Assembly: GCA_021229015.1 (NCBI GenBank)
Contig: CM037777.1
Location: 54,038,857-54,102,856 of the forward strand
DNA length: 64,000 bases
From: Solen grandis
Lineage: Eukaryota; Mollusca; Bivalvia; Adapedonta; Solenidae
Direction of reading: 5' to 3'
Position numbers and translations under genes: made by a program. Below, in pieces: positions 58,030-64,000 of this stretch. The notes under the pieces were generated by a model, which was not told the DNA's origin, ran no database searches, and saw only the letters and a program-made list of their open reading frames with translations. How positions within the stretch are numbered: the stretch's first letter is position 1; each line of letters starts with the position of its first letter.

Positions 58030-58140
58030 AAACATGGATAGTGGATTCAAATTCCAGTTGAAACAAGAAATTTTAAGTCTTTTTCAAGAGCAAAGTACTG
58101 GTTCAACTCAGCAGCTTTCAAGAAGGATTAATATATGTTA
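58030..58140 (+). repeat. S3 SINE fragment
   Basis: GATAGTGGATTCAAATTCCA, then TTTTTCAAGAGCAAAGTACT GGTTCAACTCAGCAGCTTTC AAGAAGGATTA, matches the S3 tail seen at 42940-43092. The head is mostly lost. Confidence 0.55.
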
Positions 58141-59529
58141 TGAGAACTTGATCCATAAGGATTAATGTTGTAAGAAATATGCTTTTAAACAATGTAACCA
58201 TTTTTTACTTATTTGTAACATTCATTTTTTAATCCATTTCTGTAATGTTCCAAAAGACCTAATCTCGAATCACATTTTTTTTATTTTGTCCTTTTCTTGT
58301 AATTACGACATGGATTCCACTACAAAGCTTATGTGAGGATGACATGACACTGAGGCATAAGTGAACCGTCGTCAATATGTGACTCTAGTTGTGCAATATT
58401 CTGCTTCTCTAATTATAATCTGAACTTCATCGCATCATGAAAGTTTTGCATAATCAGATGTATTCAAGCCAGCCCTGCAGATTATAAGGCAGAAATTAAT
58501 ATGTACATGTTTAATGCATACCAAGTTTAAAAAAAAATGCAAAAGATATAATGAGGCAAGTTTTATGCACAAAATTTCCTGCATATAAACAGATACAGCA
58601 TCTGTGACAGGCTAAACAATGCACTGAAAATATTGCGGCATCGGAAAAATTGCATAATTGAATTAATTTTCTTCCCATAAATCCGCACATACAAGAAGAG
58701 TTAATCTCTGACAAACAATGGTAGGATTATTTTTAGCACTTGACTTAATTAGCCAAAACTTTTGAAACATTAAAATGGAGTGTTAGCATGACCAAGTCTG
58801 GATGAAACATCTGAAACAGAACATATGGTCAGTCTGCTGACCCTTCACAGCAGGCACAGTATCTGACATGTAAACTGACCAGACATCTCAAAGGGATGAC
58901 AGAATGTATGAAGATCCCCTGCATTCCCATGGGAACCTGGGAGCAGGTGACATCATGGAAAAGTGGGTGTGGCTGAGCAAACTGCAGAAATGACTAAAAG
59001 GGATCAATAATGGCCAAACACAGGGATTAATGAGATGTGACTAATCTAGTTTGTTTTCAATAAAATGCCTCCATTTACAATAAACTACTGCATTAAATCA
59101 AATATATCATACATAATTGTCAAGATATTCCATACACCATTTGGCACAGTACAAAAATAGTAATTTACTGCTCCTTACTGTATGAAAACACCATACATCA
59201 AGACAAGAAAAATCAAAAGCCTTCAATAAACATATTCATTGTTACTCAATTTGAATAAAAGTTGAGCGCTGCATTCAGTCTGAGGCTTATGTAGTGAAAC
59301 CCAGTAAGATGCATACTGTCTGAAATCAGTCCAGTCCATCCATAACGGTCTCCCATGTCCTTAATGGAGACAGGACAGGCAAGTGATATTCTCACTGAAA
59401 GTTCGCACAACACATCTTCTCTTCAATATGTGCCTAGCTGCTGCTGCTGTTGCTGCTGCTGCGCTTGTTAGTGATGATGGTGATGATGGAGGTGAAGATA
59501 GATCATGGTAGTAGTGCTGATTTTAAATA

Positions 59530-59567
<38 letters not shown>

Positions 59568-59690
59568 AAGCAGGAGGGTGATAAAAAGGTTGAATGGTAT
59601 TACTCAAAATAATGCACCAAAGACCACCAGATCATCTAGAAAGCCACATTGCTGTACATTACCATCCATATTTGCACATAATGGCTGGGT
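58141..59690. other. Non-coding stretch with trinucleotide repeats
   Basis: (CTG)n at about 59439-59461 and a pure (TGA)n/(ATG)n tract at 59531-59568. The Met-rich open frame at 59530 only reads the microsatellite. Confidence 0.6.
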
Positions 59691-59960
59691 ATCAGATAAA
59701 ACGAGCGCTACGTTCAAACCCAGCACGCGAGGGGGGGGGGCCTTCACCCATTAGGGGTTAAGGTAATTTGAAGTTCAAAGTCACCTGGTGGGTAGAGCTC
59801 ATCGAGGTGCATGCATGAAATTTGGAGGCTGTAGGTGGAAGGAATTTTGTGTTATGGTCAAGGTTTAAGTTGTGTGACAAACAGATAGACAGACAAACAA
59901 ATAGACAGACAGATCAAAAACAACATGCCCCAATCTATCAATGCAGGGGCATAAAAAGAT
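59690..59960 (+). repeat. R5 repeat-like segment
   Basis: A G run, AAGTTCAAAGTCACCTGGTG, CATGAAATTTGGAGGCTG, GGTCAAGGTTTAAG, a CAGACAGATAGA-type microsatellite and ATGCCCC in that order recall the style of R4, but no second copy is in this window. Assignment as a mobile repeat is inference. Confidence 0.35.
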
Positions 59961-60764
59961 CATCAGACATATTCTATGTTGACCTCACCAGAAAACAAGA
60001 TTACCCAAGACTTGTTACACTTCCACTGTCTACAGACCAAGATTCTAATGGGTGAATGTATCTGTTATAATAACCATCAGAAATAAAACAGAGAGATAAA
60101 GATCACTTACCAAGATTCTAATTGATTTCTAACCTTTGACAATCCACAGGTTAGGCTCATAGACAATAAATAGGAGATCACATTCACCCCATAAATAACA
60201 TTAGATAAACATGATAGTCTAGACAACATCAAAGGACAGGGACTTGAAATCAATCACAGGCACCAAACCAAAAAGGAATTTACTGCTTAACCCCTATATT
60301 GGACCACACCAGTCTCAGCTTACCGGAAAAATGGTCATGAGTGCAACATTTCAGAGATATGACACAGAAGTGATGGCGTCATTTGCATACATCAGATGCA
60401 GTTACTGAAATTATTGAGGTAATTCTATCTAAAAAGTTGGTGCAAAACAGTTACCATAGCATAAAAAGCAAATAATGTTTGCTGGGAGATAGAGTCAGAA
60501 CCATCGCCCAAACTTTGCACTTGGCCAGTGGAAAACATCGAAGGCATGTTAGACATGAGGACTTCATTCAATACAAATGAAATTTAAAACATGGATATGG
60601 CATGTTTACTTGGGTTTAACATAACCCTGACAGATTTTCCGTCCTCACTACAATAGTACACCTGATTATGTCCCCTTGCTGAAGGTTTTTAGACATCAAC
60701 GTATGTAATAACTTTGATCCCAAGGTATAACATACCAAAATCATTAAGAAAAGCTACTAGTATA

Positions 60765-60926
60765 TCTCCTTTGCTTTGAGCTCAGCATAAGGGTAGTTCA
60801 AGGACAGGTAGGCCTAATGTCAGAAAAATGCAACTAGGTATTATGAGAATACCACTTTTCTACAGTGTCTTACCATGGGGAGGCAAAGTCCTCAAATGAC
60901 CAAAAAACTTTTGGTGGGACATTAAA
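60765..60926 (+). repeat. S1 SINE, 5'-truncated, abutted by R3
   Basis: GCTCAGCATAAGGGTAGTTC to TTTTGGTGGGACATTAAA matches the 3' two-thirds of the S1 SINE at 21665-21954. The tRNA-like head is missing. R3 copy 2 begins exactly within its A-rich tail. Confidence 0.7.
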
Positions 60927-61785
60927 CAAGAGGGCCAAGATAGCCCTGTGTCGTTCACCTGAGTATGATGGCTGTGTTAGGCATAATGACAAAAAATCTG
61001 GCATCTAAAGTGTTTTTCTAACATTTGACTAAGTGACCTACATTTTGATCCTATCTGAATTTGCACTCAATTGGGAATTCATGCAATCATCATTCATATC
61101 AAGTTTAATGAACACTGGGACAAAAATGTAGGCCTCTAGAGTGTTCACAAGAATTTTTTAAGATTTGCCCTTGTGACCTACTTTTTGACCCTATGTTGCC
61201 AAGTTCTGAATTCATCTGAGATTTGTTGTAAACAAACATTCTGACCAAGTTACATTAAGGTTAGTCTAAAACTGTGGTCTCTAAAGTGTTCACAAGGTTT
61301 TTCTAAGATTTGACCTGGTGACCCATTTTAAACTCATCCAGGATATCATGTAGAGGAACATCCTGACCAAATTTCATGAAGACTGGGCCAAAACTGTTGC
61401 CTCTAGAGTGTTAACAAGGTTTTTCTAAGATTTTCTCAGATTTGACCTAGTGACCTAGTTTTTGACTTAACATGACCCAATTTCAAATTCATCTGACATA
61501 GCATAAAGACAAACATCCTGGCAAAGTTTCATGAAGATTGAGCCAAAAATGTGGCCTCAAGCATGTTCACAAGGTTTTTCTAAGATTTGACCTGGTGACC
61601 TAGTTTTTGATCCCACATGACCCAATTTTGAAATCATTCAAGATAGCATGTAGACAAACATCCTGACCAAGTTTCATGAAGATTGGGCCAAAACTGTGGC
61701 CTCTAGAGTGTTCACAAGCAATTGTTGACGACGGACAAAAGGCGATCACAAAAGCTCACCCTGAGCACAAGTGCTCAGGTGAGCT
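60927..61785 (-). repeat. R3 composite repeat, copy 2
   Basis: Inverse of 33268-34188. Its left edge is CAAGAGGGCCAAGATAGCCC (terminal hairpin with one mismatch). Its right edge is AGCTCACCCTGAGCAC AA GTGCTCAGGTGAGCT, a hairpin in which the arm reads differently from copy 1 but still pairs. Four or five tandem modules carry GTGTTCACAAGGTTTTTCTA, TTTGACCTGGTGACC and CAAAGTTTCATGAAGATTG-type text. Confidence 0.87.
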
Positions 61786-62269
61786 AACAACTATAACAAT
61801 AACCAATTTTTAAAATTTTCAAAGATTGGTTTGAATCTTGCACTTTGCCATACTTGCTTATTGAATAAATGCAGGCAATCCTGATAGCTAACCATTTATG
61901 ACCTCATACATTTTTGATGTTTATGTAATAGACAGAAATAACAAAAGTAAGAATTCCCAGTGATATATGGAGGAGGCGCAAGAGGCAATTTAAATGCCAC
62001 TTTTGTTGCATCTTCCAAAGGTAATCCAGCCAAATTTATCATTTGATGGTAAATTTAGTGTGGTTCTGTATCTAAATCTCCTGCCTTGAATAATTCCATC
62101 AGAAAAGATGAAGTATATAGAAGATACTGAATTTCATTTTCACGTAAGAAAACATTTCATTTCATGATTTCTTTTTTATTTCTCTGTGAGAAATCTTGCG
62201 CAAATTATAAGTTTCTTGCATGCTTACAAAGAGATAGTCTGGATAATAAATTAGCACCAACCTTGTCTA

Positions 62270-62700
62270 TAAACTTCACCTTGTTCAAATGACATCAGGT
62301 CAAGGTCACCATACACCCTCAGGTAACTTGTGCAAAGCAGGAACACATAGGGTAACAGGATTATTAAGTTAAGGACAAGTCAGAAATTTAAAATCTGTGA
62401 CCTTGACCATTAGAAAATTACCTTAGGCAAAGTTCAAGATGACCTCAGGTAAAGGTCAGGTTTTAAAAGCAATATGGACTTCTTTAACCAAGGATTAACA
62501 AAGCTATGAGCCTTAAGTTACACAAATTTATGAATTAATTACTCAGCGCTGTGAAAATTCTGCTTTGGGTCAAGGTCATCCAATACCCTTTGGTTATAAG
62601 CAATGTTTGTCCAACCTAAGTGCTTCAAGAGCCAAAGGGTTACTTACAGAGTTAAAGCCACACATGAAAGTTGGATGGATAGACATAACATTTGCTAGAG
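62270..62700 (+). repeat. R6 repeat-like segment with TCAAGGTCA motifs
   Basis: AGGTCAAGGTCACCATACA, TGACCTTGACC, AGGTAAAGGTCAGG and GGGTCAAGGTCATCCAATAC recur at roughly 100-170 bp spacing. The imperfect modular layout suggests an old tandem-core repeat, similar in style to R2. Confidence 0.4.
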
Positions 62701-62749
62701 ACATGAAAACACAAGGGGGAAAAAAAGGAAAAATTCACCTTATCTTTAA

Positions 62750-63170
62750 GATAACTATGTAGAAGAGTGGCAAATTTAACCCTTGGGAATAAAGCATTCA
62801 AACTTTTTATTTCATGTCAAAGTAAAAAAACAAGCATTGATTATATATGAAAAAAGGAAACCAGCTTGGTATGGCGGCAGTGTTTTGCTGTACAGAGCAG
62901 ATAAATTGGATCAAGCTTTCATGCCGCACTATTTAATCTGGTAATTGGAATGCAGAACATGTCTCTGATACAAAACAGAGACATTTCTGTCATTAAACAT
63001 TGTCTTTTAAATCACAGATTAAGTAAGAAAAGGACAAAAGCTAACAGAAAAAACTATCATTGTAGAATGTGGCATTTAGCTACGCAACAATGAAGCTAAT
63101 TAGCACCTACACAGAGGATAAATGAAAAGTCAAGAAATCAGATAAAAAAAAAATATATATATATACTACC
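62750..63170. other. Non-coding stretch before the satellite
   Basis: Holds a block at 62870-63120 with TAATCTGGTAATTGG and GCTAATTAGCACC motifs, and ends in poly(A)/(TA)n. No gene seen. Confidence 0.4.
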
Positions 63171-63171
63171 G

Positions 63172-63330
63172 GTGTAACAGTCAGGTTTTTCCCCAGTCAG
63201 TTTCTTCCCCGGGGAAAAAACTGACTGGTCAGGTTTTTCCCCGGGGAAGAAACTGACTGGTCAGGTTTTTCCCCGGGGAAGAAACTGACTGGTCAAGTTT
63301 TTCCCCGGGAGAAACTGTGTCAGGTTTTTC
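63172..63330 (+). repeat. 32-bp palindromic tandem repeat
   Basis: Unit starts at 63227, 63259 and 63291 are exactly 32 bp apart, with a related unit to the left and a decayed one to the right. Each unit reads GGTCAGGTTTTTCCCCGGGG AAGAAACTGACT and is largely self-complementary around CCCCGGGG. Confidence 0.9.
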
Positions 63331-63369
63331 CCCCCCCGTTTTTTCCCCCTTTTTTTTTTTGGGGGTTGG

Positions 63370-64000
63370 ACCAGTCAGTTTCCCCCCCCATCCTATATAT
63401 TGTTCGTGATGTGGGAAATTCTGGCCTAGTCAGTTTTTTCTCCCCTATCCAATATATTGTGCTTGATGGTGGGGAAACTCTGGCCTAGTCAGCTTTTTCC
63501 CCCCTGACATTTAGATTGTATTGATGGTGGGGAAATTCTGGACCAGTCAGTTCCCCCCCCCCCCCCCTATCCAATATATTGTGCATGATGGTGGGGAAAC
63601 TCTGGCTTAGTCAGTTTTTCCCCCCTATTCTATATATTTTGCTTGATGGTGGGGAAACTCTGGCCTAGTCAGTTTTTTCCCCCCTATCCTATATATTGTG
63701 CTTGATGGCGGGGAAATTCTAGCCTAGTCAGTTTTTCCCCCCTGTCATTTAATGTGGGGAATGCCCAGTTTTTCCCCCCTGTCATGTAGCTTGAGCATGA
63801 AGTCAGGAAAATTCTGGACCAGTCAGTTTTTTCCCCCCTATCCAATATATTGTGCGTGATGGTGGGGATATTCTGGCCTAGTCAGTTTTTTCCCCCCTGT
63901 CATTTACACTGTATTGATGATGGGGAAATTCTGGACCAGTCAGTTTTTTCCCCCCTATCCTATATATTGTGCTTGATGGTGGGGAAATTCTGGCCTAGTC
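63370..64000 (+). repeat. 59-bp satellite array running off the window edge
   Basis: Unit starts are near 63422, 63481, 63539, 63603, 63661, 63720, 63815, 63874, 63932 and 63991 (58-64 bp; one irregular unit). Each has CTGG(C/A)C(T/C)AGTCAGTTTTTTC, a C run and TGATGGTGGGGAAA. Two unit types alternate irregularly: CTATCC(A/T)ATATATTGTG and CTGTCATTTA(C/G)A. The array begins just after the 32-bp repeat and shares CAGTTTTTCCCC with it. Confidence 0.95.

Noticed and set aside
59530..59754. Poly-methionine open frame
   Set aside because: It is the (ATG)n microsatellite at 59531-59568 read as protein, followed by low-quality G-run sequence.
59868..59925. Telomere-like or regulatory array (CAGACAGATAGA)
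   Set aside because: It is an ordinary tetranucleotide microsatellite and does not match known telomere repeats.

Overview
This window looks like intergenic or intronic DNA from an animal, most likely a bivalve mollusc. It is about two-thirds A+T and has no long open reading frame. It has many microsatellites, two 100-N assembly gaps (5009-5108 and 55109-55208) and a dense load of short non-autonomous transposons and tRNA-derived SINEs. The bivalve call is inference: it rests on the style of the repeats (internal tandem modules, terminal hairpins, 'ACAAGA + hairpin' ends), not on a recognised gene. There are no bacterial genes, operons, rRNA genes or CRISPR arrays.

Protein-coding content is sparse. 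The best case is a 120-bp phase 0-0 exon on the minus strand (1647-1766). Weaker candidates on the plus strand are 12539-12631, 13586-13656, 20878-20959, 28059-28166, 49565-49635 and 50190-50229. A possible terminal exon lies on the minus strand at 57286-57538. A cysteine-patterned, frame-broken relic lies at 1243-1485. I could not identify any of these with confidence, and most may be chance.

The main content is mobile DNA. The dominant family, named T1 here, has 12 copies of about 240 bp with termini CCCTTTCCCTCATA...TATGAGGGAAAGGG. Ten have TTAA at the ends that survive; the other two have a different 4-bp duplication (TTAT and ATAG). Each complete copy carries an off-centre palindrome of about 67 nt. 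Two more TTAA families (T2, five copies; T3, four copies) share the CCCTT start and an internal hairpin, and T2 shares the last ~35 bp of T1. All three look like piggyBac-type MITEs. Three T1 copies can be matched to related empty sites within this same window.

Other repeats are: SINE families S1-S4; longer composite repeats R1 (10.8-11.5 kb), R2 (17.3-17.9 kb), R3 (33.3-34.2 and 60.9-61.8 kb), R4 (55.7-56.6 kb), R5 (59.7-60.0 kb) and R6 (62.3-62.7 kb); a 1.24-kb terminal-inverted-repeat element with a 6-bp target duplication (25453-26693); a foldback element (18401-18541); and dispersed repeats L and J. Tandem arrays include a 57-bp array running into the first gap, and a 32-bp palindromic array followed by a 59-bp satellite at the right edge (63.2-64.0 kb).

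Layout: 0-5 kb, candidate minus exon, T3 copy and 57-bp array; 5-20 kb, mixed MITEs, SINEs, R1 and R2; 20-34 kb, the densest T1 zone with nested insertions; 36.8-41.5 kb, a repeat-poor island that may hold regulatory elements; 41-52 kb, more T1 copies; 55-64 kb, composite repeats and satellite.
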